A stretch of DNA of 5,222 bases from Dehalococcoidales bacterium (lineage in GTDB: Bacteria > Chloroflexota > Dehalococcoidia > Dehalococcoidales > UBA2162): contig NYYM01000025.1 of NCBI GenBank assembly GCA_002685815.1, positions 1,419 to 6,640 on the forward strand, written 5' to 3'. Below the pieces are notes generated by a model. That model saw nothing but the letters and a program-made list of their open reading frames with translations, was not told the DNA's origin and ran no database searches. The translations under genes and the position numbers were made by a program. This document shows positions 1-5,222 of the stretch, one piece after another. Position 1 is the first letter of the stretch, and every line of letters begins with the position of its first letter.

Positions 1-1433
1 GCTCTATAGGGATTAGCAAATTCCTGGCGGTATTCCCTAATTTTTTCTTCCAATAGCTTTTCGGAATCATCCGCGCTTTCCAGCTCCCGACGGAATATTA
101 TCGGGGCTGCCCCTTCCGCACCCATCACGGCTAGCTCAGTACTGGGCCAGCAAAAGACGAAATCGGCACCCAAATCCTTGCTGCACATGCCGAGATAGGA
201 ACCGCCATAGGCTTTTCTGATGGTAAGGGTTATTTTCGGCACCGTGGCTTCCGAGTAGGCAAAAAGCATCTTGGCCCCATGCCTGATGATACCGCCCCAT
301 TCCTGCTCCGTCCCGGGCAGATATCCGGGCACGTCCACCAGATTGATGATGGGAATGCCAAAGGCGTCGCAGAACCTGATGAACCGGGAAGCCTTGTCAC
401 TAGCGTCAATGTCCAGGCAGCCGGCTTTTGACATCGGCTGGTTGGCGATAATGCCTACCGACCAACCGTTCAGTCGGGAGAAACAGGTAATGATGTTGGT
501 GGCGAAGAGGGGAAATAATTCAAAATAGTTCTGCCCTTCCTTCTTCCGGTCAAACAGGCTTTCGATTATCCGGTGCATATCGTAGGGTTTGTTGGGTGCG
601 GCCGGAACGATATCGAATAAGGAACTGTCTTCCCGATCGGGTGTATCGCCCCAGTCGATTCTCGAAGGCAGTTTCGCCCGGTTATTTGAAGGCAAAAAAC
701 TCAGTAACTCTCTTATGTGCTGAAAACACTCTTCTTCACTATCCTCCGAACGGCAGGCAACCCCGGCCTTCTTCTGAACGGTGACAGCCCCACCTAATTC
801 CTCGTCATTAACTTCCTGTCCCATGGCTGCCTTAACCACCCTTGGCCCGGTAATGTAAGCATAACTTATTCCTTTGACCATAAAGGTGAAGTCCATCAAG
901 GCCGGAGAATAAACGGCCCCTCCGGCGTTGGGGCCCAGAATAGCGCATATCTGGGGAATTACTCCCGATGCCCGGGTGTTTCTAAAGAATATTTTGCCGT
1001 AACCGGCCAGAGCATCGACCCCATCCTGGATCCGGGCTCCCCCGGAGTCATTCAGGCCGATAACGGGGTGGCCTTCTCTAGTGGCGCTGTCCAGTACCCG
1101 GCAGATCTTTTGGGAATGTATCTCGGCCAAGGTACCTCCGGTGCTGGTAAAGTCCTGAGAGTAGATATATACTTTCTTACCATCAATGCTGCCGTAACCG
1201 GTGATTACGGCGTCGGCGGCTATATCCGTTACCGTGCCACGGCTTTTGGCAAAGAGGCCGGTTTCACGGAAAGAACCTTCATCCAAAAGGGCGGCTATCC
1301 GCTCCCGAGCGGTCAGCTTTCCTTTCTTTTTCTGGGTAGCCACGCGGTCACTGCCACCCATCTCAGCGGCTTTGACCCGCCGCTCTTTCAAGGTTTTAAG
1401 TTGCTCTTTTTTTATCTCAACATCATCAGACAT
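1..1433 (-). CDS. Acyl-CoA carboxyltransferase subunit, methylmalonyl-CoA decarboxylase alpha / propionyl-CoA carboxylase beta type (C-terminus cut by window edge)
   Basis: Carboxyltransferase component of a biotin-dependent acyl-CoA carboxylase, decarboxylase or transcarboxylase. It moves a carboxyl group between carboxybiotin and an acyl-CoA, most likely propionyl-/methylmalonyl-CoA. The window shows 477 codons from ATG; the family is usually about 510-520 residues, so only some 40 C-terminal residues are missing. Visible landmarks are the N-terminal GKLTARERI near residue 38, the first crotonase-like half with NDSGGARIQDGVD (128-140) and GPNAGGAVYSPALMDF (167-182), and the second half with VDVPGYLPGTEQEWGGIIRHG (about 367-386) and RKAYGGSY (406-413). 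These glycine-rich loops form the oxyanion holes in the family. The start is supported by GGAG (1440-1443) six bases upstream. Biotin carboxylase or carrier genes are not in view, so substrate and direction (carboxylation or Na+-linked decarboxylation) are inferred only. The related glutaconyl-CoA decarboxylase alpha subunit is a less likely reading. Confidence 0.93.
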   Translation of the reverse strand, partial: MSDDVEIKKEQLKTLKERRVKAAEMGGSDRVATQKKKGKLTARERIAALLDEGSFRETGLFAKSRGTVTDIAADAVITGYGSIDGKKVYIYSQDFTSTGGTLAEIHSQKICRVLDSATREGHPVIGLNDSGGARIQDGVDALAGYGKIFFRNTRASGVIPQICAILGPNAGGAVYSPALMDFTFMVKGISYAYITGPRVVKAAMGQEVNDEELGGAVTVQKKAGVACRSEDSEEECFQHIRELLSFLPSNNRAKLPSRIDWGDTPDREDSSLFDIVPAAPNKPYDMHRIIESLFDRKKEGQNYFELFPLFATNIITCFSRLNGWSVGIIANQPMSKAGCLDIDASDKASRFIRFCDAFGIPIINLVDVPGYLPGTEQEWGGIIRHGAKMLFAYSEATVPKITLTIRKAYGGSYLGMCSKDLGADFVFCWPSTELAVMGAEGAAPIIFRRELESADDSEKLLEEKIREYRQEFANPYR

Positions 1434-1497
1434 TCTAGTCTCCGACAATCAGGCTAATCCTTTTTGTCCGGGGGAATATAAGGTAATGAAGCTCCAG

Positions 1498-1806
1498 CTA
1501 TTCTTCCTGGCTCCAGTTCTGCATTATTTCCTTGATACGCCGGGCCAGATTGGGGCTGGAGCGCAAGCGTTCAATAAAGATGGGGCAGCCCTCAAGCAGT
1601 GAGTTCTGGGCAGCTGTGGCCATACCGGACAAGAGATTTTGCATACCCAGGTCAGCCTGTTGCGAAGAGTCCATACCCGGCGACGCGGCCTCCATCTGCC
1701 GACGAATATCCTCTACCGTGAAGCGCATCGGCATGGCACAGGATTTATACCAGGGACACTCCTTGCACTGGACTATCCCATTGGCTTCATTTAGAGCATC
1801 AGTCAT
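1498..1806 (-). CDS. Small four-cysteine protein of unknown function (102 aa)
   Basis: I do not recognise a named family. The protein is 102 residues with no signal peptide or membrane segment. An N-terminal C14-x2-C17-x5-C23 cluster (in VQCKECPWYKSC) and a lone C74 in LEGCPIF give four cysteines, enough to bind one zinc ion or one Fe-S cluster; this is inference. The middle (about 44-65) is rich in Met, Gln and Ser, and the C-terminal third (75-102) looks like a charged amphipathic helix. The start is well supported by GAGGAG 8 bases upstream and an extended -10 promoter further up. It lies 64 bases ahead of the carboxyltransferase gene on the same strand and is probably co-transcribed with it, so it may be an accessory factor of that enzyme. 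Reading frame, ribosome site and ordered cysteines argue for a real gene; function is open. Confidence 0.8.
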   Translation of the reverse strand: MTDALNEANGIVQCKECPWYKSCAMPMRFTVEDIRRQMEAASPGMDSSQQADLGMQNLLSGMATAAQNSLLEGCPIFIERLRSSPNLARRIKEIMQNWSQEE

Positions 1807-1814
1807 TTTGCAGG

Positions 1815-1820
1815 CTCCTC
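1815..1820 (-). promoter_or_regulatory. Strong Shine-Dalgarno for the 102-aa protein
   Basis: GAGGAG on the minus strand, 8 bases before the ATG at 1806. It fixes the start of the small cysteine protein and contrasts with the weak sites of mobA and the DUF3786 gene. Confidence 0.75.
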
Positions 1821-1873
1821 TTATCTTATGGTCGTCTTATTCCCTATTGGAGAACGAACCAATTTCCATTTGA

Positions 1874-1882
1874 ATTATACCA
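1874..1882 (-). promoter_or_regulatory. Extended -10 promoter for the small-protein/carboxyltransferase unit
   Basis: The minus strand reads TGGTATAAT, a perfect TATAAT with the TGn extension of sigma-70/SigA extended -10 promoters. No good -35 hexamer lies at 16-18 bases upstream (the best is about TTCCTT), as is common when the TGn element is present. Transcription would begin near 1867, giving a leader of roughly 60 nt before the ATG at 1806. The site sits in the 176-nt gap (1807-1982) after mobA, the longest gap in the window. The rest of the gap holds no convincing ORF, and I found no stem followed by a U-tract that would end the upstream unit. Confidence 0.55.
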
Positions 1883-1982
1883 CTCGTGACAGCAAGAAGG
1901 AAGCCCCTCAATGAGCCCAGTCAAGGGAAAGCTTATTCAACAGGGGAGCGATCCGGGCAGAACCATGATATCGGGCTTGGGG

Positions 1983-2588
1983 TCAACCTTTGTCCTCGTC
2001 GGCCAGAGCCAGGGCCCGGTCAATGTCCGACTGGTAGTTTATGTTGAAGAACGACAGGAGGTCAGGGTCCAGCCTGCAGATTTCCTCCTGCTGAACATAT
2101 TTGACCCTTAATGCTTCGATTAACGACTCAACCGCCAATTGCCCGCGCTCCACCCGTTCCTTCATTTTCTCAAGGCAGTTCCTTGAATAGACAGCATGGA
2201 GCGGTTCTATCAGGCCGGTTTCCAGTCTGGGAACAACCGCATCATAGTCAGTGGTTTGTCCAAGCATGTGGTCAAGGAGTTCGGTGTTCAAAAACGGCAT
2301 GTCACAAGCGACCACAATGCTGTGTGAAGACCGCGAAGCCATCAATCCGGTGTAGATACCAACCAGAGGGCCCTGACCCGGGTAAAGGTCCGCCAGGATT
2401 TCTACATCACCACCGACGGGGAAGTCAGAATGCTCGAGAGAGGTTACTACCAGAATCCGGCTGGAGATCGGGGTAAGGCGTTCAATAACACGTTCAATCA
2501 GACTTTTACCACCGATAATCTCCAGGGCCTTGATTCTACCCAGGCGCAGATTTTTGCCGCCAGCCAGAATAATCGATGTTGCTTTCAT
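1983..2588 (-). CDS. mobA: MobA-type molybdenum cofactor guanylyltransferase
   Basis: Cytoplasmic nucleotidyltransferase of 201 residues, a normal length for MobA. The family joins GMP from GTP to molybdopterin to make the MGD/bis-MGD form of the Mo or W cofactor. The N-terminal nucleotide-binding signature is IILAGGKNLRLGRIKALE (6-23), with the Lys of the usual RMGxDK motif kept at position 20 but the Asp before it replaced by Ile. Further marks are DLYPGQGPLVGIYTGL (67-82), the metal-binding VVACDMPFLN (92-101, Asp96), EPLHAVYSR (128-136) and the C-terminal FFNINYQSDIDRA (180-192). The ATG is chosen because the protein then begins directly at the first beta strand, although no clear Shine-Dalgarno precedes it. 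It follows the DUF3786 gene by 73 bases and probably shares its transcript. A product such as formate dehydrogenase would be a fitting client in a one-carbon pathway (inference). A related MobA-like transferase (e.g. MocA, CTP) is possible but less likely. Confidence 0.87.
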   Translation of the reverse strand: MKATSIILAGGKNLRLGRIKALEIIGGKSLIERVIERLTPISSRILVVTSLEHSDFPVGGDVEILADLYPGQGPLVGIYTGLMASRSSHSIVVACDMPFLNTELLDHMLGQTTDYDAVVPRLETGLIEPLHAVYSRNCLEKMKERVERGQLAVESLIEALRVKYVQQEEICRLDPDLLSFFNINYQSDIDRALALADEDKG

Positions 2589-2665
2589 GTGACCGTTACG
2601 TTCATCAAGCAGACTCGGATTCCAATACTCGCCCCGGCTTGTTCTTTCAGCAGCAGGTGTCTCAC
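2585..2665 (-). CDS. Possible 26-codon ORF bridging the DUF3786 gene and mobA
   Basis: A GTG-started frame of 26 codons that exactly fills the gap between its neighbours. Its start overlaps the DUF3786 stop as GTGA (2662-2665) and its TGA overlaps the mobA start as ATGA (2585-2588). The predicted peptide begins RHLLLKEQAG after the initiator and has one Cys and no recognisable motif. Both 4-nt overlaps are of the type used for translational coupling, which could compensate for the poor ribosome site of mobA. There is no well-spaced Shine-Dalgarno for the GTG (an AGAGG lies only one base away), so the ORF may act only through ribosome passage, or it may be chance. Confidence 0.3.
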   Translation of the reverse strand: MRHLLLKEQAGASIGIRVCLMNVTVT

Positions 2666-3324
2666 GCCTCTGCCAAAAATCGGATTAAACGCCAGGTAAT
2701 GATTTCACAAAGCACTGTTACATCCTCAGTAGCAAGATAATCGGAAACAGTGGCATCAAACAGTATGTTGCCTTCGGCAGCAAATTCGTCATCCCCCTGC
2801 CACAAGACAATGGTTATCGACACCCGGCTGAAAGCGTCGATGGTTACGGCCGTATCTCCGTGGTCAGCCGCGTATCCTCCCAATTTCCGACCGACCTCCA
2901 CCAACCTGGCGGGTTCTTCCCCAAAGTTCTTCACGAGAGGATTTATGGTCCGGTTAGAAAAAGTGGGTGAGTAGACGCCTCCTTCCGGCAGTTCCTTAAA
3001 GGCAATCAATTTCCCGGAAGCGGGAGTGCCTTTGGCGGAGTTAAAGTAGTGAAGTATCAAAAGCCCATCCCTTGTCGGAACTTCGCCGGCCCCGTCCAGA
3101 AATGAAATATCACCATCCGGAAAGGTGATTTGATAAGACTGGTTCAGATATGGAAGGGTTATTGTATTCTGAGAATCCACCACCTGATACCGGGCGCCGC
3201 TCCTGCGGCACTGTTCCTCGATATCAGTGATTCCGGCGAGTTTTTCACGGGCGAGTTTATAGGCAAGCAAACCGGCCTGCTCGTAATTCTTCTGTTCCGG
3301 CACTGAGATATGCTTACTTTCCAT
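2662..3324 (-). CDS. DUF3786 family protein (220 aa)
   Basis: Protein of unknown function recognised as DUF3786 from its conserved core. That core comprises GLLILHYFNSAKGTPASGKL (87-106), IAFKELPEGGVYSPTF (107-122), NRTINPLVKNFG (124-135) and the C-terminal DYLATEDVTVLCEIITWRL (195-213). An N-terminal helix (YEQAGLLAYKLAREKLAGI) leads into it. There is no signal peptide or membrane segment, and the single Cys at 206 argues against a metal-cluster protein. The frame is open up to an ATG at 3456, but that would overlap metF by 71 bases and add a low-complexity extension outside the family, so the ATG at 3324 is preferred. That ATG lacks an obvious Shine-Dalgarno; a 10-codon ORF with a good one ends 5 bases upstream. 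From memory the family occurs mainly in anaerobes, among them acetogens, sulfate reducers and Dehalococcoidia. Its place between metF and mobA suggests a role in one-carbon or cofactor metabolism, not demonstrated. Confidence 0.85.
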   Translation of the reverse strand: MESKHISVPEQKNYEQAGLLAYKLAREKLAGITDIEEQCRRSGARYQVVDSQNTITLPYLNQSYQITFPDGDISFLDGAGEVPTRDGLLILHYFNSAKGTPASGKLIAFKELPEGGVYSPTFSNRTINPLVKNFGEEPARLVEVGRKLGGYAADHGDTAVTIDAFSRVSITIVLWQGDDEFAAEGNILFDATVSDYLATEDVTVLCEIITWRLIRFLAEA

Positions 3325-3329
3325 CTGGC

Positions 3330-3362
3330 TTAAGTTCGGTCGGAGGTTGCTATCCGGGTCAC
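3330..3362 (-). other. 10-codon leader ORF candidate ahead of the DUF3786 gene
   Basis: After metF ends, the minus strand shows AAAGGAAG (3368-3375), 5 bases, then GTG and ten sense codons (first residues MTRIATSDRT) ending in TAA at 3330-3332. The DUF3786 ATG begins 5 bases later in another frame. No in-frame start codon for the DUF3786 protein lies near this Shine-Dalgarno, so the site either loads ribosomes that reinitiate at 3324 or is fortuitous. It is too short to call a gene. Confidence 0.3.
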
Positions 3363-3385
3363 TGGTTCTTCCTTTCAGGTATTTA

Positions 3386-4270
3386 TTAGAGTCCGGCGGC
3401 GGCCAAAATATCAGGCACCCGGTCTTCTCGGCCGATGGCCATAATATGAACTCCATCGCAGATGGACTCTTCCTGGATAGTCTTGATCATGCGGCCGGCG
3501 ATTTCAATGCCCGTTTGGAGGGCCATCCCCTTCTCAGCACCAGCAATCTCGTCAATCAGGTTATCGGGAACAAAGATACCGGGGAGATTGGCGGTCATAA
3601 ATCTGGCCATCCGGGCCGACGTCAGCAAGACAATCCCGGCCAAGACTTTAGTATTGAGTGGTATGGCATACTCCATGAATTTTCGGAAGTTGTCCAGGTC
3701 ATAGACTGCCTGTGTCTGAAAAAATTCGGCTCCGGCGGCTACTTTCTTCTTAAACTTGAGTAACTGCGGTTCAACGGGATGCGCCTCAGGGGTAACAATA
3801 GCTCCGGCACAGAACTCGACGACACCATCTAGTTCATTACCTCCCAGATCTTCACCCGATTCCATAAGCCGAATTGCCCTCAACAATTGGACAGATTCAA
3901 GATCAAAGACCTGCTTGGCCCCTTTGTGGTCACCCACCACCATAGAGTCTCCGGTCAAGCAGAGGACGTTCTCTATGCCCCGCGAGTAAGCAAACAAGAG
4001 ATCAGACTCGAGAGCCATTCGGTTACGGTCGCGGCAGGTCATCTGAAGGATAGGCTCTCCGCCATGTTCCTTGATCAGGAGACAGAGTCCCAAGGAAGGG
4101 TAGCGCATGACCGAACTCTGGTTATCGGTGGCGTTAAGAGCGTCCACCTTGTCTTTAAGCAAATCAATGTGATGGATGGTATTGTCAAGGTTAGTCCCTT
4201 TGGGGGGGGCAATCTCACTAGTGACAATAAATTTTCCGGAGTTTAGAATTTCCTTAAAAGGTATGACCAT
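3386..4270 (-). CDS. metF: Methylenetetrahydrofolate reductase, catalytic subunit
   Basis: Reduces 5,10-methylene-tetrahydrofolate to 5-methyl-tetrahydrofolate with a flavin in a TIM barrel; in the Wood-Ljungdahl pathway this step supplies the methyl group to the corrinoid protein. The length of 294 residues is typical (E. coli MetF is 296). Seen are the N-terminal VTSEIAPPKG (16-25), whose Glu19 probably matches the catalytic Glu28 of E. coli MetF, and NATDNQSS (46-53). TCRDRNR (78-84) and NVLCLTGDSM (101-110) follow, with Asp108 in the place of E. coli Asp120. GAEFFQTQAVYD (180-191) holds the folate-site Gln, and DGVHIMAIGR (272-281) lies near the C-terminus. The TCRDRNR and CLTGD wording is like the acetogen/anaerobe branch. 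The ATG lies 12 bases after the metV stop with GGAGGG between. The neighbouring metV and nuoF-like genes suggest an electron supply through an Fe-S complex instead of direct NAD(P)H use. Confidence 0.93.
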   Translation of the reverse strand: MVIPFKEILNSGKFIVTSEIAPPKGTNLDNTIHHIDLLKDKVDALNATDNQSSVMRYPSLGLCLLIKEHGGEPILQMTCRDRNRMALESDLLFAYSRGIENVLCLTGDSMVVGDHKGAKQVFDLESVQLLRAIRLMESGEDLGGNELDGVVEFCAGAIVTPEAHPVEPQLLKFKKKVAAGAEFFQTQAVYDLDNFRKFMEYAIPLNTKVLAGIVLLTSARMARFMTANLPGIFVPDNLIDEIAGAEKGMALQTGIEIAGRMIKTIQEESICDGVHIMAIGREDRVPDILAAAGL

Positions 4271-4273
4271 TAT

Positions 4274-4279
4274 CCCTCC
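4274..4279 (-). promoter_or_regulatory. Shine-Dalgarno of metF
   Basis: GGAGGG in the 12-base metV-metF gap, only 3-4 bases before the ATG. The spacing is short, but no other start codon fits the family N-terminus better. Confidence 0.7.
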
Positions 4280-4282
4280 GCT

Positions 4283-4930
4283 TTATTGAATGGTGATTTT
4301 ACCCGGTCTGGTCCCGGACTGGTAATGCTTTGGCGGTTGTTCTTTGTCGAAAAGGTCAAGCCTGCCCTGGTCTTTGAGGCGGTTGTATATCATGGTCCAG
4401 GCGCAGTCTTTGTCGGAGTCGACTTCACACTTGCCTTCATCGGTGCCGCCGCAAGGGCCATTGAGCAGGCCTTTGCTACAGGAAACCACAGGGCAGATGC
4501 CGCCGGTCCAGGCCAGGACGCAGTCGCCACACTGGCGGCACACTTCTGAGAAGAGACCAGGAGTGGTCTGCTCTTTGCCAATAAAAATAGTGTTCAGGGC
4601 AGGGAAGACCGGCTTACCGGTGAACATTGCTATGTTCTGAACACCGAAAGCGCAGGTCATTATCAAGAGACAATCGGCCGACTGTATTTCATCGCCGGCC
4701 TCTTTCAAGGCATCCTTGGCCAGTTCATCACAGGCGGTAGGAATTACCATCCAACCGGTGATTTCCTTGCCGGTTTCCGCGAGGCTCTCCTTCATTTTCA
4801 ACACTTCAGCTTTGCCACCGGTGTGGGTTATGGTGGTGCAGGAACCGCAGCCGATTATGTAAACTGACTGGCATTTCTCCAGAAATTCCAGTACCTCTTC
4901 CTGAGGTTTGTATTCGGTAACCGATATCAT
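4283..4930 (-). CDS. metV: MetV, cysteine-rich partner subunit of methylenetetrahydrofolate reductase
   Basis: The 215-residue protein matches the MetV / methylene-tetrahydrofolate reductase C-terminal family, the partner that sits beside MetF in acetogens and relays electrons to it. It has thirteen cysteines. The N-terminal half shows YIIGCGSCTT (24-33; Cys28, Cys31), PTACDEL (Cys67) and Cys87/Cys93. The C-terminal half shows VCRQCGDCVL (130-139), GGICPVVSCSKGLLNGPCGG (143-162), Cys168 and DCAWTMIYNRL (175-185). In characterised relatives such cysteines bind [4Fe-4S] clusters and, in some, zinc; which residues bind what is not visible here. It lies between the nuoF-like gene and metF with 12-base gaps on both sides, and its Shine-Dalgarno overlaps the upstream stop codon, so translation is probably coupled and the three products are likely made together. 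Some anaerobes, including Dehalococcoides, are reported to keep a metV-like gene without metF; here both are present and intact. Confidence 0.92.
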   Translation of the reverse strand: MISVTEYKPQEEVLEFLEKCQSVYIIGCGSCTTITHTGGKAEVLKMKESLAETGKEITGWMVIPTACDELAKDALKEAGDEIQSADCLLIMTCAFGVQNIAMFTGKPVFPALNTIFIGKEQTTPGLFSEVCRQCGDCVLAWTGGICPVVSCSKGLLNGPCGGTDEGKCEVDSDKDCAWTMIYNRLKDQGRLDLFDKEQPPKHYQSGTRPGKITIQ

Positions 4931-4937
4931 GATGGCA

Positions 4938-4943
4938 CCACCT
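4938..4943 (-). promoter_or_regulatory. metV Shine-Dalgarno overlapping the nuoF-like stop codon
   Basis: On the minus strand the stop of the upstream gene and the ribosome site merge as TAAGGTGG (4938-4945). AGGTGG lies 7 bases before the metV ATG. This arrangement supports co-transcription and coupled translation of the two genes. Confidence 0.7.
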
Positions 4944-5222
4944 TAAACTTTGCTAATTTGCTCTTCATAATCACTCAGGAAATGCTCCAGAGTATCCATC
5001 ACCGGGTTCGGGGCCGCCTGGCCGAGACCGCATAAGGAGGCAAGCATCATGGCATTGGACAATTCTCCAAGAACGCTGATATCCCTCTCCCGTCCTTCTC
5101 CCCCAGATAATCTTTCCAGAATTCCAGCCATCGCCAGAGTTCCCTCCCGGCAAGGCGAACATTTACCGCAGCTTTCTTCGGCAAGAAACTCGGCGGTGCG
5201 GTGAACAATATCCAGTACATCA
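4943..5222 (-). CDS. NuoF-like NADH dehydrogenase subunit, C-terminal fragment (N-terminus outside window)
   Basis: The last 92 codons of a NuoF / HydB / HoxF-type flavoprotein subunit; the gene enters from the right edge. The fragment carries the Fe-S domain of the family: EESCGKCSPCREGT (15-28 of the fragment; Cys18, Cys21, Cys24) and ASLCGLGQAAPNPV (61-74; Cys64), the four ligands of the N3-type [4Fe-4S] cluster. The protein stops 28 residues after the fourth ligand, so it lacks the C-terminal 2x[4Fe-4S] ferredoxin extension of HydB/HndC-type subunits. The missing part should hold the NADH- and FMN-binding domain, but this cannot be seen. Its stop is 12 bases from the metV start. The context suggests it passes electrons from NADH to the MetVF reductase, perhaps with further subunits encoded upstream. 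That is an inference; a hydrogenase or formate dehydrogenase diaphorase is the alternative. Confidence 0.88.
   Translation of the reverse strand, partial: DVLDIVHRTAEFLAEESCGKCSPCREGTLAMAGILERLSGGEGRERDISVLGELSNAMMLASLCGLGQAAPNPVMDTLEHFLSDYEEQISKV

Noticed and set aside
1440..1497. Second promoter directly before the carboxyltransferase gene
   Set aside because: A TATATT-like hexamer is present near 1476, but there is no -35 hexamer or TGn extension, so read-through from the promoter near 1874 is simpler.
1068..1602. Plus-strand open frames of about 130 codons
   Set aside because: They lie antisense to the carboxyltransferase and the small cysteine protein, lack ribosome sites and resemble no known family.
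1895..1982. Possible terminator after mobA
   Set aside because: AAGCCC/GGGCTT and CCCCT/AGGGG pairs exist on the minus strand, but the arms are 5-6 bases, loops are long and no U-tract follows.
3325..3456. N-terminal extension of the DUF3786 gene to the ATG at 3456
   Set aside because: It would overlap the end of metF by 71 bases, and the added residues are Pro/Ser/Trp-rich and unlike the family, so they are probably a metF shadow.
3347..4246. Several plus-strand frames opposite metF
   Set aside because: metF is certain on the other strand; these frames show no motif and follow from its codon use.
4390..4581. Minus-strand frame inside metV in another phase
   Set aside because: It overlaps the cysteine-rich half of metV, which is unambiguous; no ribosome site or family match.

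Overview
The window carries a one-directional block of genes, all on the minus strand, from an anaerobic bacterium that uses one-carbon (Wood-Ljungdahl type) folate chemistry. Transcription runs from high to low coordinates: the C-terminal end of a NuoF-like flavin/Fe-S subunit, metV, metF, a DUF3786-family protein, a MobA-type molybdopterin nucleotidyltransferase, a small four-cysteine protein, and a biotin-dependent acyl-CoA carboxyltransferase subunit that runs off the left edge. The separate metV and metF genes, the NuoF-like neighbour, DUF3786 and the mmdA-like carboxyltransferase suggest an anaerobic Chloroflexota (Dehalococcoidia-like) or an acetogen/sulfate-reducer-like anaerobe. This assignment comes from recalled family distribution, not from a search.

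Right part (about 3386-5222): nuoF-like, metV and metF are packed with 12-nt gaps and Shine-Dalgarno sequences at or beside the preceding stop codons, so they are almost certainly co-transcribed. They look like a methylenetetrahydrofolate reductase module. MetF is the flavin/folate catalytic subunit, MetV is its cysteine-rich partner, and the NuoF-like subunit could feed electrons from NADH. Middle part (about 1983-3324): DUF3786 and mobA follow in the same direction with gaps of 61 and 73 nt. Both genes have poor ribosome binding sites. The gap before mobA is exactly filled by a 26-codon ORF that overlaps the flanking stop and start by 4 nt each. The gap before DUF3786 holds a 10-codon ORF with a good Shine-Dalgarno sequence. 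MobA would support Mo- or W-bisMGD enzymes such as formate dehydrogenase, which would fit one-carbon metabolism.

Left part (1-1982): a 176-nt gap after mobA holds an extended -10 promoter sequence that probably starts a second transcription unit. That unit encodes the 102-residue CxxC protein and the carboxyltransferase (methylmalonyl-CoA / propionyl-CoA type), each with a good Shine-Dalgarno sequence. No RNA genes, CRISPR arrays, insertion sequences or convincing terminators were seen. No gene-free stretch exceeds 300 bases.
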